The notes under the pieces were generated by a model that was not told the DNA's origin, did not search any database, and saw only the letters and a program-made list of their open reading frames with translations. Positions 18,041-27,275 of a stretch of DNA of 64,000 bases are shown here, one piece after another. The stretch covers positions 1 to 64,000 of the forward strand of contig JABLTJ010000008.1 in NCBI GenBank assembly GCA_013166775.1. Direction: 5' to 3'. Both the position numbers and the translations under genes were made by a program. Numbering within the stretch: position 1 is the first letter of the stretch; every line of letters begins with the position of its first letter. Origin of the DNA: Promethearchaeati archaeon (GTDB lineage: Archaea; Asgardarchaeota; Heimdallarchaeia; Heimdallarchaeales; Heimdallarchaeaceae).

Positions 18041-20089
18041 ATGAGTGAACCAGTTAAACCACCAATTGCAAAAAAAGAGTTAAAGGTTACTAAGATTCAT
18101 GATAAAGAATTACATGATGATTATTTTTGGCTTAGAAACAAAGAAAGTCAAGAAGTAATCGATTATTTGACAGTAGAAAACGATTATACTAAAGCCAAAA
18201 CAAAGCATCTTGACACTTTCGTTGATGAATTATTCAACGAAATGAAAAACAGAATTAAGGAAGATGATGAAAGTGTTCCTTACAAGCACAAAGATTACTA
18301 TTATTATAATAGAAATGAGAAAGATAAAGAGTACAAAATCTATTGTAGAAAACATTTAAGTCTCGAAAGTGAAGAAGAAATACTTCTTGATTTAAATGCA
18401 ATGGCTGAAGGACTCGAATATTATAAGATTCAAACAATGAAAATTAGTCCCAACCAGAAACTGCTTGCTTTTTCAGAAGACAAAACAGGATATGAGAAAT
18501 TTGCTATTTTTATAAAGAATCTTGAAACAGGAGAAGTATCAGATACCGGAATTAAGAACATTGGTTGGAATTTTGAATGGGGAGATGATAATACTATTTT
18601 CTATAATTTGAGAGATGAAGCTCAAAGACCTTATTCACTGAAGAAACATGTTTTGGGTACTTCAGTTGAAGAAGATGTTTTAATTTTTGAGGAAAAGGAT
18701 ACTAAAAGAAGAGTATATCTCTGGAAGAGTAACGATAAAAAATACATATTTATGAACTCTGAATCAACTTTAAGTTCCGAGATACGATTTCTAGATTTAA
18801 ATGATCCTCATGGGAACTATGTAATATTCTTACCAAGAGAAGATACACATGAATATTCAATAGCTCATAAAGACGGTTTTTTCTATATTACAACAAATAC
18901 AGATGATTCTACCAATTTCAAATTAATGCGAACTCCAGTTAGTCAGCTTAACAAGGAAAAATGGGAAGAGATTATCCCACATGATGAAAATGTTAGACTC
19001 TTAGGTTCAGAGAGTTTTGAGAATTTTCAGATAATATACAAAAGAACTGAAGGATTGCAAAGGATAGAAGTTTTCTATAGTAAGAATGATGAAAAGAACC
19101 ATGATATTCAATTACCTGAACCTGTTTATGGTGTCTGGAGTGGAGCAAATGCTGAATATTCCACGGATTTCTTTAGAATACGTTACACCTCTCTAATTAC
19201 TCCAATGTCAACATTTGATTATCATTTAAAAGAGAAAAAACTGGAACTGAAAAAAGAAGAAGAAGTAAAGAATTACAATAAAGAAGAATACATTACAGAA
19301 AGACGGTTTGTTAATTCACGAGATGGGGTTAAAATCCCTATTTCCATTGTTCAGAAAAAAGGAATAAAAGATTCAGCTCCTACAATGATTTATGGGTATG
19401 GCTCCTATGGAGTTTCTGAAGATCCCTATTTCTCCCCTACACGTATTAGTTTGATAGAAAGAGGAATGACATTCGTTATTGCTCATGTTAGAGGAGGTGG
19501 AGAACTTGGAAGACAATGGTATGAAGATGGTAAATTCCTGAAGAAGAAAAACACCTTCAATGATTTTATTGATTGCGCTCAATATCTTGTTGACAATAAG
19601 TTAACAACACCTGAACAATTGACTGCTATGGGTGGAAGTGCTGGAGGTTTACTTATGGGGGCTATAATGAATATGAATCCAGAGCTCTTCAATTTGATAA
19701 TTGCTAGGGTACCTTTCGTTGATGTAGTCATTACAATGTTAGATGAAAGCATTCCCTTAACTTCTGAAGAATGGGAGGAATGGGGAGATCCAAGAGATAA
19801 AGAATATTTTGATTATATGCTTTCGTATTCTCCTTACGATAATGTAGAAGCTAAAGATTATCCTAATACATTAGTAACATCTGGTTTAAATGATCCTCGA
19901 GTAGCTTTCTGGGAACCAGCTAAGTTTGTTGCTAAACTCAGATCATTAAAAACCGATAATAATGAACTTCTACTTAAAACGAATATGGGTGCGGGACATC
20001 ATGGAGCTTCAGGAAGATATGAAAAAATGAAGGAGATTGCTTTTATTTATGCATATGCTCTAGATAAAGCAAAATTAGTGAAAAGTTAA
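18041..20089 (+). CDS. Prolyl oligopeptidase family serine peptidase (oligopeptidase B-like, S9A)
   Basis: A 682-residue cytoplasmic peptidase, the usual length for oligopeptidase B. The N-terminal two-thirds form the beta-propeller gate. The catalytic domain carries Ser533 in GGSAGG, Asp618 in GLNDPRV and His653 in GAGHHG. YGSYG and VRGGGELG upstream of the serine are signature blocks of the S9A family. It cuts short peptides, with oligopeptidase B cutting after Lys or Arg. With the M20 and M42 genes it adds to the peptide-degrading theme. Its stop overlaps the end of the convergent ferric-reductase-like gene by 4 bases. Confidence 0.93.
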   Translation: MSEPVKPPIAKKELKVTKIHDKELHDDYFWLRNKESQEVIDYLTVENDYTKAKTKHLDTFVDELFNEMKNRIKEDDESVPYKHKDYYYYNRNEKDKEYKIYCRKHLSLESEEEILLDLNAMAEGLEYYKIQTMKISPNQKLLAFSEDKTGYEKFAIFIKNLETGEVSDTGIKNIGWNFEWGDDNTIFYNLRDEAQRPYSLKKHVLGTSVEEDVLIFEEKDTKRRVYLWKSNDKKYIFMNSESTLSSEIRFLDLNDPHGNYVIFLPREDTHEYSIAHKDGFFYITTNTDDSTNFKLMRTPVSQLNKEKWEEIIPHDENVRLLGSESFENFQIIYKRTEGLQRIEVFYSKNDEKNHDIQLPEPVYGVWSGANAEYSTDFFRIRYTSLITPMSTFDYHLKEKKLELKKEEEVKNYNKEEYITERRFVNSRDGVKIPISIVQKKGIKDSAPTMIYGYGSYGVSEDPYFSPTRISLIERGMTFVIAHVRGGGELGRQWYEDGKFLKKKNTFNDFIDCAQYLVDNKLTTPEQLTAMGGSAGGLLMGAIMNMNPELFNLIIARVPFVDVVITMLDESIPLTSEEWEEWGDPRDKEYFDYMLSYSPYDNVEAKDYPNTLVTSGLNDPRVAFWEPAKFVAKLRSLKTDNNELLLKTNMGAGHHGASGRYEKMKEIAFIYAYALDKAKLVKS

Positions 20090-20718
20090 ACTTCATTTAT
20101 TTCTTGCTTCTTTCCACTTTTACTCTTTTTCTTGTAAGTTTGATATCTTTTTAGTATGAAGGAAATCGCAGTTAGAACCAAGAGTATACCATAGATAATT
20201 TTCAAAGTTAACGAAGTAGATAGATGTGCTCCAATTAAAATTCCATGAATTACTCCAAAGGTTACAGCAATGTAGTTGAATACATGGATATATCTCCACC
20301 ATTTTCTAATCTTGCTTTGTAAGAAACCTGCTATTACTGCTACGATAATTAAATACAATGCGGGTCTTCCTGCCCAAATCAAGAATAATTGCCAAGAAGA
20401 AAAGTCTGGTATGAAAACTCTTGGATTTTGATTGATAATAGCAATAAATACAGGATGCAGGATGATTAATCCTAATCCAAATAAAGCTATAAAATGATGA
20501 ACTGTTTTTTATGGTTTTCCGAAAATCTGATAGATTTCCCTTGTAAAAGCTGCCATTATACTAGAAATCAATAAAGAAAGTAAACCAAATAGTGCAAATA
20601 TTTTCGCAAACTCCTCTATTGTGCTTGAAAAAGGTCCAATCATATAAAGTATGAAAACAAGAGTGTATAGACTAGTTACACCTGCAATGATTAGAACCTA
20701 TTTACCCTTTTTTTTCAC
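20086..20718 (-). pseudogene. Ferric-reductase-like transmembrane heme protein gene with two nonsense codons
   Basis: A single frame from a GTG at 20718 to the stop at 20086 encodes about 210 residues with five to six membrane helices. It is broken by TAG at 20698-20700 and TAA at 20509-20511. Heme-ligand pairs typical of the ferric reductase/YedZ domain are visible: VHH...LHP about 13 residues apart and IHV...IHG 13 apart. At both stops the context (after KKKGK, and between GKP and KTVHH) is where this fold usually has Trp, so each may come from TGG. Only the last 98 codons remain open after a TTG at 20382. Decay is the simplest reading. Confidence 0.75.
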
Positions 20719-20765
20719 AGATTAATCAAATTGTGATCAATAATAAATATTACGCATTTCTTGAT

Positions 20766-21476
20766 TTACCAAGGAAGTTCATTGCCTTTCCAATCAAGGA
20801 ATTTACCACTTTGAGAGAGATCAGATTTTTCAACTAAATCTATAATCATTGAAATAGGCTCTTCTATCTCTTGAGGTGCATTTGGTCCTCCCATATCTGT
20901 CTTGATCCATCCTGGATGAATAACTAAAACTACAATTCCTTTATCTCGAAGGTCATTAGATAATATCTTAGTTATCATATTCAGCGCAGCTTTACTAGTG
21001 CAGTAGCTATACTTCCCCCCTTGGGCTCGCTTAGCTATACAACCATTCAAAGATGTTATATTGATGATTTTACTTTTTTCTCCTTTTTCAAGCAAAGGTA
21101 GAAATTTCTCGCTCATTAATAAAGGTGCTATCGAGTTAACAAGAAAAACTTTGCTAAAATCCTCCTTGTACACCTCTCCCAAATTGAATATTTTTCCTTC
21201 TTCCCCAGATACTATCCCTGCATTATTAATGAGAACGTCCAAGGATTCAAACTTTGTTTTCACTTGCTCGAATACCCTATCTCTATCCTCCTCTTCTGTT
21301 ACATTGAGTTGGATTACTGTGAGATTATTTGGGAATCTAGATTTTAAGTCTTGTAATTCGCTAGCTTTCATCGGGTTTCTGCAACTAGCAATTACATTCT
21401 CACCTTTTTCCAGATACTGTTTAGTAAATTCTAATCCTAATCCTCTACTACTTCCTGTAATTAAGATATTTTTCAT
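20766..21476 (-). CDS. Short-chain dehydrogenase/reductase
   Basis: A 236-residue Rossmann-fold SDR. Cofactor loop TGSSRGLGLEF, the NNAG block, and the catalytic Tyr-x3-Lys in YCTSK with a preceding Ser in ITSLNG are present. The Arg after the Gly-rich loop (SSRG, ASCRN) suggests NADP. It resembles carbonyl-reductase-type SDRs that reduce aldehydes or ketones; the substrate is unknown. It has its own ATG with GGTGA upstream and stands 47 bases before the ferric-reductase-like pseudogene. Confidence 0.88.
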   Translation of the reverse strand: MKNILITGSSRGLGLEFTKQYLEKGENVIASCRNPMKASELQDLKSRFPNNLTVIQLNVTEEEDRDRVFEQVKTKFESLDVLINNAGIVSGEEGKIFNLGEVYKEDFSKVFLVNSIAPLLMSEKFLPLLEKGEKSKIINITSLNGCIAKRAQGGKYSYCTSKAALNMITKILSNDLRDKGIVVLVIHPGWIKTDMGGPNAPQEIEEPISMIIDLVEKSDLSQSGKFLDWKGNELPW

Positions 21477-21539
21477 AAAATCACCTTTCTTTCTTATCCT
21501 TCTTCTTCAAGGATTGAACACTAATTAAGTTTTTCAAAA

Positions 21540-22487
21540 TTAATCTGACAGATTGTAATCGCTGGTTGTATAATTCTCTCTAATCACAACCTCATTGTTC
21601 TGATATTTCGTAGCAAATTGGCCACAATTTGAACCTATTTCGTTTTCTTCCCATTCCCCTATACTAATAGAAGCTTCAAATCCTCTCTTCTTGAATTCTT
21701 CTACAAGAGGATTTATTTCAGAATTTTCTGCAGTAATTCCGCTTTGAAGCTTATTGTGAATAGCTCTATCTGTTGGGTTAACTGGTGTTAGTTTAATCCA
21801 GTATTTTTCAGGATTAAAGTGTTTTAGGATTATGTCAGGATCTATCTCTGAATCTTCTGCAACAGCAAAGTTCAGAGTGATTTTTCTATCTCCTTTCACA
21901 TACCACTTTTCACCAAAAGAAGCTATCTTCTCTAAATTCCAGATAGTAGGGTTCATCCATTTTCTTCTCTCTTCTTCGTTAGTTGAATGAATTGAAAATT
22001 GAAGTTGGAATAGACCATTTGGATAATGTTTATTTTTAATTTCGATAAGTTCCTCAAGAAAATTTTCGGATCCTTTAGGAGCAATAGTACTAATACATGG
22101 CATTAATCCTGGTGCATCATATATCTCTGGCAATTCTCTTATAGCATCGAGAACATTTTCATTAAGTGTTGGCTCTCCCATTCTGGCAAATTGGATTTTG
22201 AGCTTAGGTATAGGTATGTTTCCATCTGGGAAACGCGAATGTATCATATAATCTATCTCTTCTAACATTCCCTCCTTGGAAACTTTGCCATGATAATACT
22301 CTCCAGCATCACACATTAGGCAACCTATGGGACAACCGTACATTGTAGAGATGATTAACACCCATTTCTCTTCTCTAGGAATAGGTGGTTGCAGACTTTC
22401 AACAAACTCCACAACTTTTTCATCTTGTTTAGCAATATAGAGAATCGCTAAATCCTCTTTACCATACTTGCCTAGGAGCTCCATCAT
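21540..22487 (-). CDS. Radical SAM protein of the RlmN/Cfr type
   Basis: A 315-residue radical SAM enzyme. The cluster motif is CPIGCLMC (Cys52, Cys56, Cys59), and a C-terminal SNCGQF (Cys288) sits where RlmN and Cfr have the methyl-carrying cysteine in CGQ. RlmN and Cfr methylate adenine C2 or C8 in RNA through a two-cysteine mechanism. This protein lacks the usual N-terminal RlmN helical domain length, so its target may differ. Its start overlaps the end of the FAD-reductase gene by 29 bases, placing it third in a three-gene operon. Confidence 0.8.
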   Translation of the reverse strand: MMELLGKYGKEDLAILYIAKQDEKVVEFVESLQPPIPREEKWVLIISTMYGCPIGCLMCDAGEYYHGKVSKEGMLEEIDYMIHSRFPDGNIPIPKLKIQFARMGEPTLNENVLDAIRELPEIYDAPGLMPCISTIAPKGSENFLEELIEIKNKHYPNGLFQLQFSIHSTNEEERRKWMNPTIWNLEKIASFGEKWYVKGDRKITLNFAVAEDSEIDPDIILKHFNPEKYWIKLTPVNPTDRAIHNKLQSGITAENSEINPLVEEFKKRGFEASISIGEWEENEIGSNCGQFATKYQNNEVVIRENYTTSDYNLSD

Positions 22488-23388
22488 AATCCTCTTTCCG
22501 CGATAGCTTTTTTACTATTTCCATTACAACGTTCATTCCGTCCCCCATAGCTATGGAAACTTGTCTGTAATTTCCTTTCTTCACATCCCCTATAAAATAA
22601 AGGTTTGATTCATCTTTTGGTTCTTCATATTCTTTTTTTAGTTCATCAGATAAAAATTCTATATTTGGTTCTCTGCCTATTGCTACAATAATTAAGTCAG
22701 ATTCAATTTCATTTACTTCTTTTTCAGTTTTAGTTGCTAAAACTACCTTTCCATTTTCAATAAATATCTCATACGGAATTCTATTTGATATAACCGTGAT
22801 TTTTTTCTCTTCCTCAACCCTTTTCTGGAGAATTGGTAAGCTTTTTGCTTTATCAGTTCTCTGAATTATCGCTATTTTCTTAGTAATTTTACTGAGATTA
22901 AGAGAATAATCATAAGCTACATCACCACTGCCTATAACTACTATTTCTTTGCCTTTTGAATTTCCTTTTGCATTGTAAATCTCGTAAAATAATTTACCTT
23001 TTTCAAAAGCTTCATCTTCACCTTTGATGTCAAGTTTTCTTGGAATCGAACCTGTTCCTATAATCAAGAAATCAGATATGATTTCGGATTCTTCTGCTAA
23101 GATTATATATTTTTCATTAACTCTTGAGATTGATTTTACTTTATCATTAACAATAGGGATTTTGCTGTATTCAAGCTGTTCTTCCATTAACATAACAAAA
23201 TCCTCTCCACTTATTCCTTGAGGAAATCCAACTAGATTTTCTACAAGGTTAGCATTTCTTATTGTTCCCCCTATCCTTTCTGTCACTATTAAAATTTCAA
23301 TTCCTGAACGAAACAGTTGAATCGCTGCTGTTGCACAAGCAGGTCCCCCTCCTACTAAAGTGATGTAAGTTTGAATTTTCTTAATCAT
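22459..23388 (-). CDS. Thioredoxin-reductase-like FAD/NAD(P) oxidoreductase lacking the CxxC
   Basis: About 309 residues with an FAD-binding GGGPACATAA at the N-terminus, a NAD(P)-binding GSGDVAYD in the middle, and a second FAD block FIGDV near the end, as in low-molecular-weight thioredoxin reductases. The position just before the NAD(P) strand, where those enzymes carry CxxC, reads without cysteines, so it is not a true thioredoxin reductase; ferredoxin-NADP reductase-type activity is plausible. I chose the ATG at 23388, which overlaps the isochorismatase stop by 8 bases. Its product could reduce the neighbouring radical SAM protein. Confidence 0.82.
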   Translation of the reverse strand: MIKKIQTYITLVGGGPACATAAIQLFRSGIEILIVTERIGGTIRNANLVENLVGFPQGISGEDFVMLMEEQLEYSKIPIVNDKVKSISRVNEKYIILAEESEIISDFLIIGTGSIPRKLDIKGEDEAFEKGKLFYEIYNAKGNSKGKEIVVIGSGDVAYDYSLNLSKITKKIAIIQRTDKAKSLPILQKRVEEEKKITVISNRIPYEIFIENGKVVLATKTEKEVNEIESDLIIVAIGREPNIEFLSDELKKEYEEPKDESNLYFIGDVKKGNYRQVSIAMGDGMNVVMEIVKKLSRKEDYDGAPRQVW

Positions 23389-24028
23389 TAAGTATCTCCT
23401 CAGATGAGACACAGATTCCAAATCCATGTGAAATAGCTCCAATTGTACCTACATGTAATTTCTCTGTGTAAGTTGCCGTTCCATCAACTACAAAGAAAAT
23501 CTCAAAATTATTCATAAAAGCATCTCTTGCAGTAGTTTCACAACATAAATGTGTCATAACACCTGTGATGATAAGCTGCTCGATACCAAGTTCTTTGAGT
23601 AATCTCTTGAGCTCTGTATTCTGAAAAGCGCTATAATGATTCTTAGAAATAACAATTCCTTTGGTAGAATCAATGTAAGGGGATATGTCTGATGTATTAA
23701 CTTCTTCAGAAATAGTGTCCTTCCACCATTTCAACATCATATCATCGGGATCTGAGCTAGTTATGTGTTTGGTAAAAATGACTGGACGATTTTTGTTATT
23801 CATAAATTCTATTAATTGGTTTATAGCTAGAATGATAGTCCTTGCAGATGGTACATGAGCGTGAGAATCTTGCTCCAAAAAGTAATTTTGCATATCTAGG
23901 ACCAACAAAGCAGCTTTGTTAACATCCAACTCAAATGGTTTTTGAGTTTTTATTGATTTGCTGTAAAGTAACCACTCCTCGACCTTTTCTTTCCTGTTGG
24001 TGAGAGTGAAGTAGAATTCTTTTTCCAT
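23381..24028 (-). CDS. Isochorismatase-family cysteine hydrolase
   Basis: About 215 residues. The catalytic triad of the family is visible: Asp in LVLDMQNYF, Lys in ISKNHYSAF, and Cys in THLCCETTARDA preceded by a cis-peptide-type GVMTH. Members hydrolyse isochorismate, nicotinamide, N-carbamoyl compounds or similar small molecules. The catalytic Cys excludes the inactive relatives. It is the first gene of the operon with the FAD oxidoreductase and radical SAM protein. The start is the ATG at 24028, one codon after a TTG. Confidence 0.87.
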   Translation of the reverse strand: MEKEFYFTLTNRKEKVEEWLLYSKSIKTQKPFELDVNKAALLVLDMQNYFLEQDSHAHVPSARTIILAINQLIEFMNNKNRPVIFTKHITSSDPDDMMLKWWKDTISEEVNTSDISPYIDSTKGIVISKNHYSAFQNTELKRLLKELGIEQLIITGVMTHLCCETTARDAFMNNFEIFFVVDGTATYTEKLHVGTIGAISHGFGICVSSEEILND

Positions 24029-24078
24029 CAATATTTTTAATGAATACTCCTTAATAAATTGATTTGCTTACTACAATT

Positions 24079-24912
24079 TTATTTGTAAGCTAGAATACTC
24101 TCTCCATCCAAAACTCTCTCTGTTTTGAAACCAACATCAGTTAAACGATTTTGTACTCCTTTAACAAAATCTTTTCCTCTATATTTTGATCCAGGTTTTC
24201 CAACATAATGAAGTAATCTACCATTTTTTCTTAGTATTCTAAATAAATCTCTGTAAAATTCTCCAGAGTATAGTTCCCCAGCATGAGAAAAACGTGGGGG
24301 GTCATGTAAAATAGCATCAAAAGCTTCATCTTCTAATGATTTGACACTACTACTAGCATCTTCAAGAATAAGTTTTATTTCTTCTTGTTCAATTCCTTCA
24401 AACAAATCTTTGGAATATGGATTATATTTAGCTATCTCTATCACATTGTGATCCTTTTCGATTGTTGTAACTTTTGAATCTCTCCTATAGGATGCAATTG
24501 CTGTGTACCCTAATCCGGTGCAAATATCCAAAACAACTTCATTAGGGTTGATTCTAATTGTTTCAACCTTTCTTCGAGCATCTTCTAAAGGTGTCATATG
24601 CTTGGTTCTGTGCATTCTTATTCCATCGATTTCTATAGTCGGAGCAGTATTTTCTATTGGTTCGAGTTTATAGTACTTCTCATCAAAAAAAGCAATTATT
24701 TTTGGTATTGTATCAAGAAGGAAAACTGCAGGTTTTTTTGCTAATTTCTCTATAACCTTAATGTCATATTCGAAATCGCTAATGACAATCTTATCCTGTC
24801 TAAGCTTTACTTCTTCTTCAGTAAATCCAAGATCTAGGTATGCTTTGACAGATCCTTTTCGTTGTTCGTAAGCTACTAAAATTCTCTCAGCTTCAAAGGA
24901 ATCTATTAGCAT
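24079..24912 (-). CDS. SAM-dependent methyltransferase-fold protein, archaeal type
   Basis: A 277-residue protein with a Rossmann-type methyltransferase core in its second half: motif I LDICTGLGYTA, acidic TIEKD ending strand 2, and HDPPRFS in the motif IV position, followed by LLHYVGKPG. This resembles a conserved archaeal family of predicted methyltransferases related to spermidine-synthase-like folds. The N-terminal 100 residues form a separate small domain. The substrate is unknown; DPPR could serve a nitrogen acceptor. It lies 50 bases upstream of the isochorismatase operon on the same strand. Confidence 0.8.
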   Translation of the reverse strand: MLIDSFEAERILVAYEQRKGSVKAYLDLGFTEEEVKLRQDKIVISDFEYDIKVIEKLAKKPAVFLLDTIPKIIAFFDEKYYKLEPIENTAPTIEIDGIRMHRTKHMTPLEDARRKVETIRINPNEVVLDICTGLGYTAIASYRRDSKVTTIEKDHNVIEIAKYNPYSKDLFEGIEQEEIKLILEDASSSVKSLEDEAFDAILHDPPRFSHAGELYSGEFYRDLFRILRKNGRLLHYVGKPGSKYRGKDFVKGVQNRLTDVGFKTERVLDGESILAYK

Positions 24913-25003
24913 CTAAATCCTCTTCTGTGCGAATAGAACTTATTGATTTAAAACTTTGATTTTGATTGAGAAAAATAAGAGACTTTGAACTAAATCTCAA
25001 AAG

Positions 25004-25738
25004 CTATTTTTTTAGTTCATATGGTTTGTCTCTTAACTTATCTTTTGCACCTAAGCTTTCAGCAGTATCTATCCAGTTTTTGTTCCCACTGTCAACATAT
25101 GCTTGAAGAGGCATGGGAATAAATTCTAGCTTCTTTAGTTCACTCTCTGGAACTCTCTCTCCTTTTGAGAGATGATCTACAGCTGTTTTTATTACAGAAT
25201 CAATGATTTTTGTAGGTTTTTCATATATTTCTTTTCTTGGATCATCTTCAGGTAAAGGTTCCAGCATTTTCAAGAATTCTGGAATTGGATACATTGCATA
25301 GGTACCAGCTGCTCCTATTGGTAAACCACCTGCCCAAGTGAACCCATTTTTTTCAGCAAACTGCTCATAGATTCTTAATGCTATGTTATTATGATAATAT
25401 TCTAAATATCCTGCATTCGAGTTAGCAAAAAGAAGTCTATCTTTCTTACTTAATTTTCCTTGATTGTTTTTTTCCGTTATAATATCCATTAGTTTTATAG
25501 TCATATATGGTGCTCCATCTATGTAGAGAGGAGAAGAAAGAACAATAATATCACTTCCATCTATGGACTTAATCATTTCATCTATTTTCTGACTATTCTT
25601 TATTATTTGATATATTTTGAAACTCTGTTGAGCTATACCTTTCTCTTCAAGTAATCTAGTTACATAGGACCCTAGGGAATAAGATGCACTCTTATCTCCT
25701 CTTGGACTACACATTAGAAAAGTAACTTGTTTAGTCAT
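25004..25738 (-). CDS. Flavodoxin-fold NAD(P)H-dependent oxidoreductase-like protein
   Basis: About 244 residues from the ATG at 25738, which has AGGTGAT just upstream. The N-terminal sequence FLMCSPRGDKSASYSLG is an FMN phosphate-binding loop of the NADPH-dependent FMN reductase fold, and VLSSPLYIDGAP is the second flavin loop. The C-terminal third adds helices unlike simple flavodoxins. Function is probably an electron-transfer or reductase role with an unknown substrate. Its 5' end lies just after the stop of the next gene, so the two flavodoxin-fold genes form an operon. Confidence 0.78.
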   Translation of the reverse strand: MTKQVTFLMCSPRGDKSASYSLGSYVTRLLEEKGIAQQSFKIYQIIKNSQKIDEMIKSIDGSDIIVLSSPLYIDGAPYMTIKLMDIITEKNNQGKLSKKDRLLFANSNAGYLEYYHNNIALRIYEQFAEKNGFTWAGGLPIGAAGTYAMYPIPEFLKMLEPLPEDDPRKEIYEKPTKIIDSVIKTAVDHLSKGERVPESELKKLEFIPMPLQAYVDSGNKNWIDTAESLGAKDKLRDKPYELKK

Positions 25739-26309
25739 TGTCATCACCTACAATTCTCACTCCTTCTTCTACTTTCTTCTTGACTGTTGATTCATCATCA
25801 GAGTGATAGATTATTTGTGTTGCGTGTTTGGGAGCAAAATTATTCAGTACATTTCTTTCCACAAGTTCAGAGAAAATTTCTTCTTGTTTAAGATTCGGTT
25901 CTTCTAAAGTTCCAATTACAATTAGATTTGGATACTTGTCATATCTTGTTTCATGATGAATTTCTTCTTTGTATACTCTGAAGAAGGGTAACATTAGGCA
26001 GATTGATCTATCAAGAGCTTTTTTCAATTCAGATGAATACCCACCAAAATGCACTGGGGTTAGATATATCAAATTATCAGCTTGAATCATTTTCTTTGCT
26101 ACTTCTCGAGCATAATCATCAATTATACAAACACCTGGTGTCTGAATCCAGCACTTAAAACAACCTAGACATGGCTTGATGGCATTCTTATGTAGATCAA
26201 TCGTTTCCCCCTTAACATCCCTCTTAACCAATTCTTTAGAAACTAACTCATTAATTTTAGGAATGAAAGAATCATCTTTGTACATCCCATTTAGGATTAA
26301 ATAACTCAT
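25731..26309 (-). CDS. Iron-sulfur flavoprotein-like NADPH-dependent FMN reductase family protein
   Basis: A 192-residue flavodoxin-fold protein with a compact cysteine motif PCLGCFKCW...GVC (C-x2-C-x2-C-x6-C), the pattern that binds a [4Fe-4S] cluster in archaeal iron-sulfur flavoproteins. TPVHFGGYSSELK is the flavin loop. Such proteins carry two electrons between ferredoxin and small molecules such as O2 or peroxide in anaerobes. It lies directly upstream of a second flavodoxin-fold gene and shares its transcript. Confidence 0.82.
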   Translation of the reverse strand: MSYLILNGMYKDDSFIPKINELVSKELVKRDVKGETIDLHKNAIKPCLGCFKCWIQTPGVCIIDDYAREVAKKMIQADNLIYLTPVHFGGYSSELKKALDRSICLMLPFFRVYKEEIHHETRYDKYPNLIVIGTLEEPNLKQEEIFSELVERNVLNNFAPKHATQIIYHSDDESTVKKKVEEGVRIVGDDND

Positions 26310-26432
26310 GAAAGTGTATGTTTTTCTCTTCCTTTTATATGTATGTTAATCCAATGAGTTAAAATATAATGAGAAGCAGTTTATCAAAAAAACAGGAAAA
26401 TCTTATTTAAAACTCATTCCTACAAACCTCTC

Positions 26433-27275
26433 ATGAAAGGAAAAATAATATTCATTTCTGGGTCTACTGATGGAATTGGAAAACAAGCAGCTCTTGAATT
26501 AGCAAAACAAGGCGCCTATATCATAATTCATGGAAGAAATGAAGATAAAACCATGAAAACAGTTGATTTTATCAAATCAGAGTCGAAAAACAAGAATGTA
26601 GATTTTGTTTTAGCAGATATGTCTTCCTTTCAGCAAATTAGATCGATGTCTGAAGCCCTTCACGAACGTTATGAAAAAATTGATGTGTTGGTAAACAACG
26701 CAGGAGCACAAATTCATGAATTCCAAAATTCTGAAGACGGATATGAATTGTCTTTTGCAGTTAATCATTTAGCTTATTTCCTTACTACTTCTCTCTTGCT
26801 GGATTTGGTAGCAAAATCTGAATACAAACGAATAGTGATTGTAAGTTCAGGGATGCATTTTAGAGTAGAAAAATTAGATTTTGATGTACTCGATGGAAAG
26901 ACTGAGTATAATCTATATAATAATTATGCCCATTCCAAAGTTGCAAACATAATGTTCAGCTATAAGCTTTCACGATTGTTGAAAGATACTGGAGTAACTG
27001 TAAACTGTCTTCATCCAGGACTTGTCAATACAAATCTCAATCCTAGGAGACCACAACATATCGTAGACAGAGCTATACCAGTAGAAGAAGGTAATATCAG
27101 TACAATGCGTCTAGTTACTGATCCTGAACTAAAAAGAGTTACTGGTAAATACTTCACCTCTGATGGAACAGAAGTTGAATCAAGTCCTGCAACGTATAAT
27201 TTAGACGATCAGGAAAAACTGTGGTCTTTATGTGAAGAGTATATTGGTGAAAAGTTTCCAAAATTCCCATCTTAG
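26433..27275 (+). CDS. Short-chain dehydrogenase/reductase (retinol-dehydrogenase-like)
   Basis: A 280-residue SDR with cofactor loop GSTDGIGKQAA, an Arg in HGRNED that favours NADP, NNAG, and catalytic Tyr-x3-Lys in YAHSK with a Ser in VSSGM. The C-terminal half, with LHPGLVNTN, is typical of the retinol-dehydrogenase/WWOX-like branch, but the physiological substrate in archaea is not known. It diverges from the flavodoxin-fold operon. It ends directly against the frameshifted membrane protein gene, with adjacent stops. Confidence 0.88.
   Translation: MKGKIIFISGSTDGIGKQAALELAKQGAYIIIHGRNEDKTMKTVDFIKSESKNKNVDFVLADMSSFQQIRSMSEALHERYEKIDVLVNNAGAQIHEFQNSEDGYELSFAVNHLAYFLTTSLLLDLVAKSEYKRIVIVSSGMHFRVEKLDFDVLDGKTEYNLYNNYAHSKVANIMFSYKLSRLLKDTGVTVNCLHPGLVNTNLNPRRPQHIVDRAIPVEEGNISTMRLVTDPELKRVTGKYFTSDGTEVESSPATYNLDDQEKLWSLCEEYIGEKFPKFPS

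Noticed and set aside
21061..21528. A 155-codon plus-strand open frame
   Set aside because: It lies inside the SDR gene with full family motifs on the minus strand, and its protein is Ser/Leu/Phe-rich shadow sequence.
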